Source: Methylococcus capsulatus (GTDB lineage: Bacteria; Pseudomonadota; Gammaproteobacteria; Methylococcales; Methylococcaceae). From it: DNA of 64,000 nucleotides. The position numbers and the translations under genes were made by a program. The stretch is taken from positions 1,590,001 to 1,654,000 of the forward strand of contig NZ_CP104311.1 in NCBI RefSeq assembly GCF_036864975.1. The letters run 5' to 3'. The notes beneath the pieces are model-generated. The model searched no databases and was not told where the DNA came from. It saw only the letters and a list, made by a program, of their open reading frames with translations. Shown one piece after another: positions 8,270 through 18,839 of this stretch (position 1 is the stretch's first letter; each line of letters begins with the position of its first letter).

Positions 8270-9730
8270 TCAGAATTTGAGATTCAGGTTGACCGAATAC
8301 AGGGCGAAACTGAAATTGTCCACGTGACTGCCGGTGCCGCCCATGAAGCCCATGCCTTGGGTGCGCTGATACAGATCCACCCCACCGCCGATCTGCAACA
8401 TCCCGAAGAAGGTCTTGTTCACCTGGAGTCCGCCACCGACCGCGCCGAAACTGGCGAGCCGGTAGTCGGAGGAATACAGGCCATCGGCGGTGGGTCGGTC
8501 GTAAACGGTTTGGTAGAAATAGGCGGAGCGCTGGGTGTAATACCTTAGGCGGAACGTCAGCATCGTCTCGTACGGCAGCGGCTGCAGCCAGCCGGCTTCG
8601 AAGGTGTGCGAGTCGATGTTCCAGTTGTCCGAATAGAATCGGTAGTCCAGGTGCAGGGCGGCCGCATTGAGCTCCGGGATGTTGCGCACGTAGCGCAGCA
8701 GCACCGCGGACTGAATGCGCGAGCCCGGCCTGGTATCGGCGCAAAGATTGGCCTGGAAGGAAAACGGCACGTTTTGCCGGCAAAACGTGTTGACCGGCGT
8801 AGCGGGAACCTCGGCCGGCCGGTCGGGCGAGGGAACGGGACTCGGCGACGGCTCGGGGCTCCCACCGCTGGCACCGCTACGCGTCGACATGTCCGGAGCG
8901 GCCCGAGCCGACGCGGAACGGGGAGATGGCGAGCGGACCGCGGGCACGTCATTCACCCAGGCGGATTTGTAGGGATCGGACAGGAAGCCTGAGCTATTGC
9001 TGACGGTCAGATTGACCTGGAGCAGCGAGTTTTTGTCCAGCACCTGGGTCAGGCCCAGCAGCCCCTGGTAGGTGTTCTTGTCGCCGCCGATTACCGTGCC
9101 GTCGGTGTATTGTTGGTGGATGCGGCCCTGGTTGCCGCCGTCGGCCCATACGGTGTCGGAGGCATAGCCGAAGCCGGCGGCGAGGGTCGTCGCTTTCCGG
9201 TCGAGGTTCCAGCGCGCGTCCAGGTTAAAAAAGTTGGAAATATAGTCCCACTCCCTGGAGTTGCCGCCGGCCAGGCCCAGGGTCAGGTCGTCCAGCACCA
9301 CGCTCAGGGCACCGTCGATGGCCAGACGCTGGTCGTGGATGCCACCCTGCCGGCCGCGCTGCGGGCCCTGGGTGGCCTGGGATAGTTCCAGCTCGCCGTA
9401 TTTTCTGCCGTAATTGTTGTTTCTCCCCCAGTAGAAAGTGGGGGAAGCGCCGCCGATCTGGTCGAGGTTCATCGGATTCGAGCCGCCGCCGATGAAGTCC
9501 AGCGTGCTGTTTACCCGGAAATTGACGTCATCACCTAGCTGAAGCGCGGCGTCGTTCTGGAACGCTTGCACCGACATGCGCCCTTTGCTTTCCTGATAGT
9601 TCGAATAGCTGCCGTCGATGGCCAGCGCTTCCGGGTTGAGGTCCAGCCCTTGCGCGGCCACCATGCCCGGCAGCGCCAGGGCCGCCGCCGTGAAAGCCGC
9701 CAGCCTTTCAGTTGCAGCCACAGCCCCCAC
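8270..9730 (-). CDS. DUF3570 family secreted/outer-membrane protein
   Basis: 486 residues. A hydrophobic stretch ending PGMVAAQG (about residues 10-27) looks like a signal peptide. The rest is rich in alternating polar and aromatic residues and ends with Phe (NLNLKF), as in outer-membrane beta barrels. I recognise it as DUF3570 from its sequence and from the DUF4266 gene in front of it. Residues about 265-310 form a Ser/Pro/Ala-rich, probably disordered insert, with two Cys close behind (317 and 330). The insert contains SGAS (285-288), which resembles an ApbE flavinylation site. The start is a GTG inside the end of the DUF4266 gene, so the two are translationally coupled; the exact start is uncertain. 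Confidence 0.75.
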   Translation of the reverse strand: MGAVAATERLAAFTAAALALPGMVAAQGLDLNPEALAIDGSYSNYQESKGRMSVQAFQNDAALQLGDDVNFRVNSTLDFIGGGSNPMNLDQIGGASPTFYWGRNNNYGRKYGELELSQATQGPQRGRQGGIHDQRLAIDGALSVVLDDLTLGLAGGNSREWDYISNFFNLDARWNLDRKATTLAAGFGYASDTVWADGGNQGRIHQQYTDGTVIGGDKNTYQGLLGLTQVLDKNSLLQVNLTVSNSSGFLSDPYKSAWVNDVPAVRSPSPRSASARAAPDMSTRSGASGGSPEPSPSPVPSPDRPAEVPATPVNTFCRQNVPFSFQANLCADTRPGSRIQSAVLLRYVRNIPELNAAALHLDYRFYSDNWNIDSHTFEAGWLQPLPYETMLTFRLRYYTQRSAYFYQTVYDRPTADGLYSSDYRLASFGAVGGGLQVNKTFFGMLQIGGGVDLYQRTQGMGFMGGTGSHVDNFSFALYSVNLNLKF

Positions 9731-9920
9731 CGCCTACGCCATAGCCGCCCGACGAGGTCTCCTTGGAACCATAGGTGTGCAGCATGAGCGCCGAATGCTG
9801 GACGTCAGGCACCAGCGCCATCTGCGGTTTGGCCAGTGTGCCTCGCTCCCACGGAGCGACCGTCTGCACGCAGCCGGATAGAAAGGCAAGGAAGCAGCAC
9901 AGCAAAATCACCTGTTTCAT
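9708..9920 (-). CDS. DUF4266 small lipoprotein
   Basis: 70 residues from the ATG at 9920. A lipoprotein signal ends in LSGC (Cys17), so the mature protein should be lipid-anchored. The mature part has WERGTLAKPQMAL and ends in a Gly/Cys tail, GGYGVGGGGCGCN, as is typical of DUF4266. Function unknown. It precedes and overlaps the DUF3570 gene and lies in one minus-strand cluster with a thioredoxin-like protein and ApbE. The two Cys of the tail could be a redox or metal site, which is inference. Confidence 0.8.
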   Translation of the reverse strand: MKQVILLCCFLAFLSGCVQTVAPWERGTLAKPQMALVPDVQHSALMLHTYGSKETSSGGYGVGGGGCGCN

Positions 9921-9983
9921 AGAGGCATCCCGTCCTCGCCGTCGAACCGGGGAGGGCTTCATTGTGGTATGTTCGGACAGCGG

Positions 9984-10466
9984 TCACGGCTCGTTGAGCA
10001 GCGCTTCGATCTGGGCACGGATTTCCATCTTGTCCTTTTCCCTGAACCCCAGATGGACATGGCGAATATTGCCCTTCCGGTCGATGAGGAAGGAGGACGG
10101 CATCGCCTGGACGTTGTACCGTCTGGGACAATCGCCCTCTGGATCGGAGGCGATGGTGAAGTCGGCCGGCTGTTTCGCCAGGAAAGCGTCTGCGCCCTCC
10201 CGCTCCTCATCGAGGTTGACCGCGATCAGCTCGAAACCCTTGGGCTTGAAGTCCTTGTAGGTTTCGGCCATAAACGGGAACGATTGCAGACAAGGGCCGC
10301 ACCAGGAGGCCCAGAAGTCGACATAGGTCACCTTGCCTTTGAATCCGGCGATATTCAGGGGAGTCCCGTCCTGATACCGGGTCAATTGGCAGTCCGGGGC
10401 AGGATTGGCGGACACCGCGGCGGTGAAAAATACAGCGGCGCATCCGGAAGCAAAATGTCTGATCAT
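9984..10466 (-). CDS. TlpA-like thioredoxin-fold protein, exported
   Basis: 160 residues with a signal peptide (about 1-20) and the redox motif WASWCGPC (Cys56 and Cys59). The fold continues with a cis-Pro block AMPSSFLIDRKGNI. TlpA/ResA-type proteins reduce disulfides in the periplasm. It is the first gene of the cluster that continues with DUF4266, DUF3570 and ApbE, 63 bases upstream of the DUF4266 start. Its likely job is to keep Cys of those partners reduced or to deliver electrons to them, which is inference. Confidence 0.88.
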   Translation of the reverse strand: MIRHFASGCAAVFFTAAVSANPAPDCQLTRYQDGTPLNIAGFKGKVTYVDFWASWCGPCLQSFPFMAETYKDFKPKGFELIAVNLDEEREGADAFLAKQPADFTIASDPEGDCPRRYNVQAMPSSFLIDRKGNIRHVHLGFREKDKMEIRAQIEALLNEP

Positions 10467-10576
10467 GATATTGGATATGCGAAAAAAGCGAAGGCGCTAC
10501 ACTCGAAGAGCGGTAGCCTGAACTATTTTCCGGCAGGCTGCAATTATCGCCAAGGCCCTGGAGGACAGGAGATACA

Positions 10577-10966
10577 ATGAATAAGAGGAGAGGAACCAAC
10601 GGCTGGCTCGTGACGACGGGCATCGCCGGCTTTACCGCCGTGGTCATGGGTGCTTTCGGCGCCCATGGGCTCAGAAACGTCCTCGCGCCAGAGATACTGG
10701 CGGTCTACCACACGGGCGTGCAGTACCATCTCTGGCACACGCTGGGGCTGGGTTTGATCACCCTCTTGAGGCAACAGGCTCCTCAGTCCCGGCCGTTGGC
10801 CTGGGCGGCGTGGCTGATGCTCGCCGGTATCTTTCTGTTTTCCGGCAGCCTGTATCTGCTAGCCGTCTCCGGCATCCGCTGGTTGGGCTTGATCACGCCC
10901 CTCGGCGGCGTGGCTTTTCTCGCGGCCTGGGCTTGTGTGGCGGTTCATGGCTGGCGGCAACCGTGA
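10577..10966 (+). CDS. DUF423 (YgdD-like) inner-membrane protein
   Basis: 129 residues, four predicted membrane helices. The first helix contains the family signature VVMGAFGAHGLRN (about residues 22-34), followed by YHTGVQYHLWHTLGL. DUF423 proteins have no established function. A ribosome site (GGAG) lies a few bases before the ATG. Transcribed divergently from the thioredoxin-like gene. Confidence 0.85.
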   Translation: MNKRRGTNGWLVTTGIAGFTAVVMGAFGAHGLRNVLAPEILAVYHTGVQYHLWHTLGLGLITLLRQQAPQSRPLAWAAWLMLAGIFLFSGSLYLLAVSGIRWLGLITPLGGVAFLAAWACVAVHGWRQP

Positions 10967-11014
10967 GCCGGTACTCCGGCGAGTTCCATGAAACTACGAT
11001 GAAGAGGTAATTCG

Positions 11015-11611
11015 ATGTCACCATCCATGCGGACCAGGCACTCGTGGATACCGTTGAGCGGCGCGGTGGCGCTGTCGGTCGCGGTAAGCACATTGCAAGC
11101 GGACTTCCCGGTTTATGATGCCGTCGCCAGCGCCACGAATCCCGTGGCGACGCCGACGCCCCGACCACAAGCCCAGCCTCTCGTGACTGTGGCCAAGCGG
11201 AAGCAGGACGGAGCCGTGCTGACGGTGAAGCGAACCTGGTGGTCCGCCAACAAAGACCGAATCGAAGTTTCCCTCACGGTGAAAATACCAAACTCCACCC
11301 TGAAGCTCATGACGGCCGACGAAGCGAAGAATCGGCATGACTTCCTGGTGGAATTCCGGCACTCCGACGGGGCTGCGTTTGCCGAATGCGAACTCGACCT
11401 CAAACAAGCCAAGACGAGAGAGGCTGTTTTCTCAGCCAAAGAACTCTATCGACGCGGCATACTGCAAATCAAATCCGGCATATGCGATCCGGATATCTCG
11501 ACCGAAATCGCCGAGCAGGCAATCCCCGATGTAAAACCCGGCGACGTCGTACTATTGAAAGACGCCAGCGGCAGCGAATTGCTCAGCGCAACGTTTATGA
11601 AGACCGACTGA
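11015..11611 (+). CDS. Unknown secreted protein next to the CRISPR array
   Basis: 198 residues; I do not recognise the family. The first 29 residues (SGAVALSVAVSTLQA core) look like a signal peptide. A short Pro/Thr-rich linker follows (about 41-56), then a soluble domain of about 140 residues with a pair of Cys (in FAECELDL and KSGICDPD) that could form a disulfide. It stands alone on the plus strand and ends 40 bases before the leader-distal end of the CRISPR array, so it has no evident functional link to CRISPR. Confidence 0.65.
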   Translation: MSPSMRTRHSWIPLSGAVALSVAVSTLQADFPVYDAVASATNPVATPTPRPQAQPLVTVAKRKQDGAVLTVKRTWWSANKDRIEVSLTVKIPNSTLKLMTADEAKNRHDFLVEFRHSDGAAFAECELDLKQAKTREAVFSAKELYRRGILQIKSGICDPDISTEIAEQAIPDVKPGDVVLLKDASGSELLSATFMKTD

Positions 11612-11651
11612 TGGCTTGAAATTATTAGGCTTGTTGAGGATAAGAATATCG

Positions 11652-11688
11652 GTTTCAATCCACTCCCGGCTATTTGGCCGGGAGATAC
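11652..11688 (-). repeat. Terminal, degenerate CRISPR repeat (leader-distal)
   Basis: This outermost repeat has TTTGGCC where the others have TTTAGCC (plus-strand view). Degeneration of the last repeat usually marks the leader-distal end, which agrees with the leader being next to cas2. Confidence 0.85.
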
Positions 11689-12729
11689 CCTCACCAGAGT
11701 TTCGACGCAGGTCACCGGATTCAGTTTCAATCCACTCCCGGCTATTTAGCCGGGAGATACCTTTCGTCTCTCGTGCATACTTTTGATAGGGCTCGGTTTC
11801 AATCCACTCCCGGCTATTTAGCCGGGAGATACGCTTCATATCTGGCTGCTCTGCTTCAGGGGCATTGTTTCAATCCACTCCCGGCTATTTAGCCGGGAGA
11901 TACCCACAGCGTCACGCCAGCGCGCCATTCGGCGTCGGTTTCAATCCACTCCCGGCTATTTAGCCGGGAGATACAGACAAGCAGGCCGAAGGCCAAGCCG
12001 AACACCCAGGTTTCAATCCACTCCCGGCTATTTAGCCGGGAGATACGGGCGGCGACCGCAAGGCGACGGTCGCGGTCGAGGTTTCAATCCACTCCCGGCT
12101 ATTTAGCCGGGAGATACTTGGGGGAGCATGGGTTAGGTTCTCCCCGGTATCGTTTCAATCCACTCCCGGCTATTTAGCCGGGAGATACTGTCGACCAGCG
12201 CGTCCTGGACCTCCAGCGCCAAGGTTTCAATCCACTCCCGGCTATTTAGCCGGGAGATACGGAGTAGGCGTGGGCGTAGGAGTAGAAATAGGATGTTTCA
12301 ATCCACTCCCGGCTATTTAGCCGGGAGATACAATCTCCGACGCCAACTGGCTCGACGGCATGGTATTCGTTTCAATCCACTCCCGGCTATTTAGCCGGGA
12401 GATACAGTGATTCTGGGCGTCGTCTTGGGCGGGCTGGAGGTTTCAATCCACTCCCGGCTATTTAGCCGGGAGATACGGACTTCGAATTGGCCGCTGCCAG
12501 CGAGGGAGAGGGGTTTCAATCCACTCCCGGCTATTTAGCCGGGAGATACAGCGAGCCAGCCACCCCAACAACCCCACCACCAGGTTTCAATCCACTCCCG
12601 GCTATTTAGCCGGGAGATACCGCAGTGGGCTGAAGACCTGCCGAACTCACAACCAGTTTCAATCCACTCCCGGCTATTTAGCCGGGAGATACCGCCCGCA
12701 GCGATCACCGCCATCCCTATCCGACTGCC

Positions 12730-12766
12730 GTTTTAATCCACTCCCGGCTATTTAGCCGGGAGATAC
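12730..12766 (-). repeat. Variant internal CRISPR repeat
   Basis: This repeat begins GTTTTAATCC instead of GTTTCAATCC. In the transcribed strand this changes G to A inside the 8 bases next to the spacer, that is in the crRNA 5' handle. It is the only internal variant I noticed. Confidence 0.85.
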
Positions 12767-13837
12767 TGGATGATGCCGGTCTTGGCAGCCGCGTTGAAAG
12801 GTTTCAATCCACTCCCGGCTATTTAGCCGGGAGATACAGAGCGGCAATCATGATAAAAGAATCAATGCACTGTTTCAATCCACTCCCGGCTATTTAGCCG
12901 GGAGATACTGGATGATGGGGCCACTCGCCGCCGCGCTTCGCGGTTTCAATCCACTCCCGGCTATTTAGCCGGGAGATACCCGACGGCAGCGTAAAGAAAA
13001 TTTCTGTCTTCCGTGTTTCAATCCACTCCCGGCTATTTAGCCGGGAGATACAATCAGCGTCACGGCGTCATTGAGTACGCGAAGAGTTTCAATCCACTCC
13101 CGGCTATTTAGCCGGGAGATACGCCAGCCATCCATGGCCGGCTTCGCTCTGGCAGGGTTTCAATCCACTCCCGGCTATTTAGCCGGGAGATACGCCATGG
13201 GGATTTTGCACTTTTTTTGATTTCAAAGTTTCAATCCACTCCCGGCTATTTAGCCGGGAGATACTTAGCCGCGGTAGGTTTTTTGAGGAAAGAATATGAA
13301 GTTTCAATCCACTCCCGGCTATTTAGCCGGGAGATACTCCCCAAAAGAGAGAAAAACCGGAAAAAAGAGAGAAGTTTCAATCCACTCCCGGCTATTTAGC
13401 CGGGAGATACCTGTTGGACCAAATCATAGGGGGCACTGAACGTTTCAATCCACTCCCGGCTATTTAGCCGGGAGATACCTTAAGGAGCGAGAGACCCGCC
13501 AAGGTGTCGGAGAGTTTCAATCCACTCCCGGCTATTTAGCCGGGAGATACTGCCAGTCCGCCTCGTCGGTGTCATAGGCTGCCAGTTTCAATCCACTCCC
13601 GGCTATTTAGCCGGGAGATACAAGCTGGTTGGCGTCTTGGATACTGGTGAAATTACTGTTTCAATCCACTCCCGGCTATTTAGCCGGGAGATACAGCCCC
13701 ACTTCACCCGCTCGGGAAAGCAGTTCACGTTTCAATCCACTCCCGGCTATTTAGCCGGGAGATACGGCAAGGTCGCGGCAGAGGATTTCGAGATTCTCGA
13801 GTTTCAATCCACTCCCGGCTATTTAGCCGGGAGATAC

Positions 13838-13944
13838 CTGACTGGCTAAAGTTTTCCCTGCGTACCGCCCTGGTTTCAATCCACTCCCGGCTATTTAGCC
13901 GGGAGATACCTGACTGGCTAAAGTTTTCCCTGCGTACCGCCCTG
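13838..13944 (-). repeat. Tandemly duplicated spacer
   Basis: Two adjacent spacers, 13838-13872 and 13910-13944, are identical over all 35 bases (they begin CTGACTGGCTAAAG). Only one repeat separates them, so a whole repeat-spacer unit was duplicated. Confidence 0.95.
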
Positions 13945-16900
13945 GTTTCAATCCACTCCCGGCTATTTAGCCGGGAGATACTGCCCAGTTTCGTAATCAT
14001 GAATCTGTCCATCCGGGGTTTCAATCCACTCCCGGCTATTTAGCCGGGAGATACGGTATCGGATGACGCTCGGCCAAGTCAAAGCAGAGGTTTCAATCCA
14101 CTCCCGGCTATTTAGCCGGGAGATACTCCACACGCCAAACCGGCTGAGTGGGATCAAACTGTTTCAATCCACTCCCGGCTATTTAGCCGGGAGATACCGG
14201 CCAGTACTCCGGAAATTGGTCAAGCATCGCTTGTTTCAATCCACTCCCGGCTATTTAGCCGGGAGATACGGCCAGGTCACGGCAGAGAAGTTCAAGATCC
14301 TCAAGTTTCAATCCACTCCCGGCTATTTAGCCGGGAGATACAGGCATCGAGCACGGTGATGGTGTCCCCGTCCGAGTTTCAATCCACTCCCGGCTATTTA
14401 GCCGGGAGATACCGTGCCTCCCTCAGTCGCGGCCGGGGCTTGTTGAAGTTTCAATCCACTCCCGGCTATTTAGCCGGGAGATACTCGGCCCCGAAACTCC
14501 CGGCGCTCGATGGCGCAGTTTCAATCCACTCCCGGCTATTTAGCCGGGAGATACGAGATCGAATGGTTAAACGGAAGTACGTCTCTTGGGTTTCAATCCA
14601 CTCCCGGCTATTTAGCCGGGAGATACAAATCACAGGGTCGTCCAGCGCGGCCGCCAATCCAAGTTTCAATCCACTCCCGGCTATTTAGCCGGGAGATACC
14701 TGGCCGGCCGGATTCACGTGGGACGACATCACGTAGTTTCAATCCACTCCCGGCTATTTAGCCGGGAGATACCTGAAATCGTCGATCATGGGGTCGAGCA
14801 GCCCGGAGTTTCAATCCACTCCCGGCTATTTAGCCGGGAGATACAGTGTGGGGTAGCGCGTCTTCCCAAGGCCGTTGACGGTTTCAATCCACTCCCGGCT
14901 ATTTAGCCGGGAGATACGTAATAGAGGTTTCCGTCATAGGCGCCGAGAATGGTTTCAATCCACTCCCGGCTATTTAGCCGGGAGATACATGTGCCGGTGC
15001 GAGTAGGGTGTCCGGCTATGCGGTTTCAATCCACTCCCGGCTATTTAGCCGGGAGATACCGTGATGTCGTCCCACGTGAATCCGGCCGGCCAGGTTTCAA
15101 TCCACTCCCGGCTATTTAGCCGGGAGATACCCCAGCAGGCGGCATTTGCATTGAGGTGTGGAACGTTTCAATCCACTCCCGGCTATTTAGCCGGGAGATA
15201 CATCCTGCTGTCGACGTACTACCGCCCGACAGTACAGGTTTCAATCCACTCCCGGCTATTTAGCCGGGAGATACCCTTCCAGGTTGCTCCAGGTATTGAC
15301 AGTTACGCTGTTTCAATCCACTCCCGGCTATTTAGCCGGGAGATACCGATCCCCTTGAGACCATTCGCCATTCGGTCAATGGTTTCAATCCACTCCCGGC
15401 TATTTAGCCGGGAGATACGGTAGGTGTAGCCGGTGATGTCCCAGCCGGCAATGTTTCAATCCACTCCCGGCTATTTAGCCGGGAGATACGGTGACGCTGA
15501 CGGCGACGGTGTCGGGCCACGAGCCGTTTCAATCCACTCCCGGCTATTTAGCCGGGAGATACCATGACGGCGCATAAATCCCAAGGCAGCACTTTCGTTT
15601 CAATCCACTCCCGGCTATTTAGCCGGGAGATACGTTGTCGGTGTAGGTGTAGGTCTGGTTCGTCGTCGTGTTTCAATCCACTCCCGGCTATTTAGCCGGG
15701 AGATACACTTCCTCGGTTTCGCGGGTCGCTGGATCACGTGGGTTTCAATCCACTCCCGGCTATTTAGCCGGGAGATACGACAGATACGAACCGGCAATTC
15801 CGGCAATTCGGAGTTTCAATCCACTCCCGGCTATTTAGCCGGGAGATACTTCCACCAGATCGGCCACCACCTGGCGAAGCTCGATGTTTCAATCCACTCC
15901 CGGCTATTTAGCCGGGAGATACCGCTTCCGGGGAGGATGGCAAATGAACGTCGAGTTGTTTCAATCCACTCCCGGCTATTTAGCCGGGAGATACGATTTC
16001 GGCTTCCAGGGCATGCCCAAGGCGAAAGAGTTTCAATCCACTCCCGGCTATTTAGCCGGGAGATACCCAGATAGCCGTCGAACTCCATCTTGCTCGCCTT
16101 GTTTCAATCCACTCCCGGCTATTTAGCCGGGAGATACGCTTGGCGGTCAGATCGAGCGCGGCAATATGCCGGTTTCAATCCACTCCCGGCTATTTAGCCG
16201 GGAGATACGTTTACATTGCATGTGTTGCAAGCCTCTTTTTCAGTTTCAATCCACTCCCGGCTATTTAGCCGGGAGATACGGATCAAGGGATCATTACCGC
16301 CATCGGCGGACGAAGTTTCAATCCACTCCCGGCTATTTAGCCGGGAGATACTTCGGTAATCCCTGTCATAGCGTCCGGGCTCGACAGTTTCAATCCACTC
16401 CCGGCTATTTAGCCGGGAGATACTTTGCAGTACAGCCTACGGTTCGGCGAACCGCAGGCTGTTTCAATCCACTCCCGGCTATTTAGCCGGGAGATACCTT
16501 TCTTTCTGAATCACTTTGAGGGCATGAAATGGTTTCAATCCACTCCCGGCTATTTAGCCGGGAGATACCGATGTACGTATTCACATCGCCCAGCAGGCCT
16601 TTGTTTCAATCCACTCCCGGCTATTTAGCCGGGAGATACCGATTGAGGACGTGCACATCCGCAACGGCGCAGTGTTTCAATCCACTCCCGGCTATTTAGC
16701 CGGGAGATACTCCCGTGGCCGCATGGTGGCAAAGGGCGGCGATCATGTTTCAATCCACTCCCGGCTATTTAGCCGGGAGATACCTCCCCAGCTCGCGCTG
16801 TTCGGCGAAGGCCGGATGGTTTCAATCCACTCCCGGCTATTTAGCCGGGAGATACGGTAGTCGTAGTCCATCTTGGCGTCCATGTGTTTTGTTTCAATCC

Positions 16901-18512
16901 ACTCCCGGCTATTTAGCCGGGAGATACGCAGAAGTCGCGGCCGTCACGGGTCAGCCGTTCCAGGGTTTCAATCCACTCCCGGCTATTTAGCCGGGAGATA
17001 CTGTAAGGGCTACAGCCGACTATCGCATGCCAAGCAGTTTCAATCCACTCCCGGCTATTTAGCCGGGAGATACAGCATGGGCTCGTATTGATCGGCTGGC
17101 TTCCCGAAGTTTCAATCCACTCCCGGCTATTTAGCCGGGAGATACCCGCCTGCTCCTCGCCCTCATGCTTGGCGATACCGGTTTCAATCCACTCCCGGCT
17201 ATTTAGCCGGGAGATACGCATTCCGGAGTGGCTGCGGCACGGGCAACAGTCTTTGTTTCAATCCACTCCCGGCTATTTAGCCGGGAGATACGGAAGGATG
17301 GGCACGGCGGCCGCATCTATCTGTTGTTTCAATCCACTCCCGGCTATTTAGCCGGGAGATACCTCTCGGATTTCCCCGGTTTCATCGTCGGCTGAGTTTC
17401 AATCCACTCCCGGCTATTTAGCCGGGAGATACTGCCGTGGTTCTCCGGCCTCGATCCAGTGCGGCAGGTTTCAATCCACTCCCGGCTATTTAGCCGGGAG
17501 ATACGGGCGCGCGCTGCCACCAAAATTGGACGCGCATCGCGTTTCAATCCACTCCCGGCTATTTAGCCGGGAGATACCGATGACTAGCCGCGACCAGTAG
17601 CCGTGATCGGTGTTTCAATCCACTCCCGGCTATTTAGCCGGGAGATACATCAAAGACGGGTCCACCGTCATCAACCATACAAGTTTCAATCCACTCCCGG
17701 CTATTTAGCCGGGAGATACTCGGGCTTCTGCGGTTCCCGCTGCTCGTACTGGGTTTCAATCCACTCCCGGCTATTTAGCCGGGAGATACGCACAGTTCCC
17801 GGTTATCCAGTGCCCGCCAGATCGTTTCAATCCACTCCCGGCTATTTAGCCGGGAGATACGGACGACGCCACGCGCACTGAAATCCGGCTCCGCAATGTT
17901 TCAATCCACTCCCGGCTATTTAGCCGGGAGATACGGCGGAATGGTGGCCATGGCCGCCGCTCTCGGCATGTTTCAATCCACTCCCGGCTATTTAGCCGGG
18001 AGATACCGGCGTGCCTATCATCCAGTCGATGTCCCCGAACGGTTTCAATCCACTCCCGGCTATTTAGCCGGGAGATACAAGTCGGCCTGCTCTTTTTCCA
18101 GCCGCAGCCGCATGTTTCAATCCACTCCCGGCTATTTAGCCGGGAGATACCATTGCGATCCATCATCAAGGCCGCGCCCTGGAATGTTTCAATCCACTCC
18201 CGGCTATTTAGCCGGGAGATACCCCAATCGCATAGATCGCACCCGCTCCGATTTCATCGTTTCAATCCACTCCCGGCTATTTAGCCGGGAGATACAAAGG
18301 CGCGGGATTATCTGGCGCGGCAACGGTCAGGTTTCAATCCACTCCCGGCTATTTAGCCGGGAGATACCCAGTCTGGGCCGCAAAGATTTCGTCCACGACA
18401 AGGTTTCAATCCACTCCCGGCTATTTAGCCGGGAGATACCTGCCAAGTCTCGATGTCGTCGCCCGACGAAAGCATGTTTCAATCCACTCCCGGCTATTTA
18501 GCCGGGAGATAC

Positions 18513-18839
18513 TCAATCCCTGTCCGATGTTGGCACCGTAGCCGGCGAAGTTTCAATCCACTCCCGGCTATTTAGCCGGGAGATACCATTGCCCGGTCAG
18601 CCGCCCGCCATATCCCTCTGGGTTTCAATCCACTCCCGGCTATTTAGCCGGGAGATACGTCACCTGGGCCAGGCCGAAGCGGGGCTGGATCGAGTTTCAA
18701 TCCACTCCCGGCTATTTAGCCGGGAGATACGAACTGATCCGCTTTGCCCAGCAGCGCCTTGATCTGTTTCAATCCACTCCCGGCTATTTAGCCGGGAGAT
18801 ACTCAATCCCTGTCCGATGTTGGCACCGTAGCCGGCGAA
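18513..18839 (-). repeat. Identical spacer pair four units apart
   Basis: The 37-base spacers at 18513-18549 and 18803-18839 are identical (they begin TCAATCCCTGTCCGATG). The three spacers between them and the flanking spacers differ, so this is not a simple tandem block. Confidence 0.95.
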
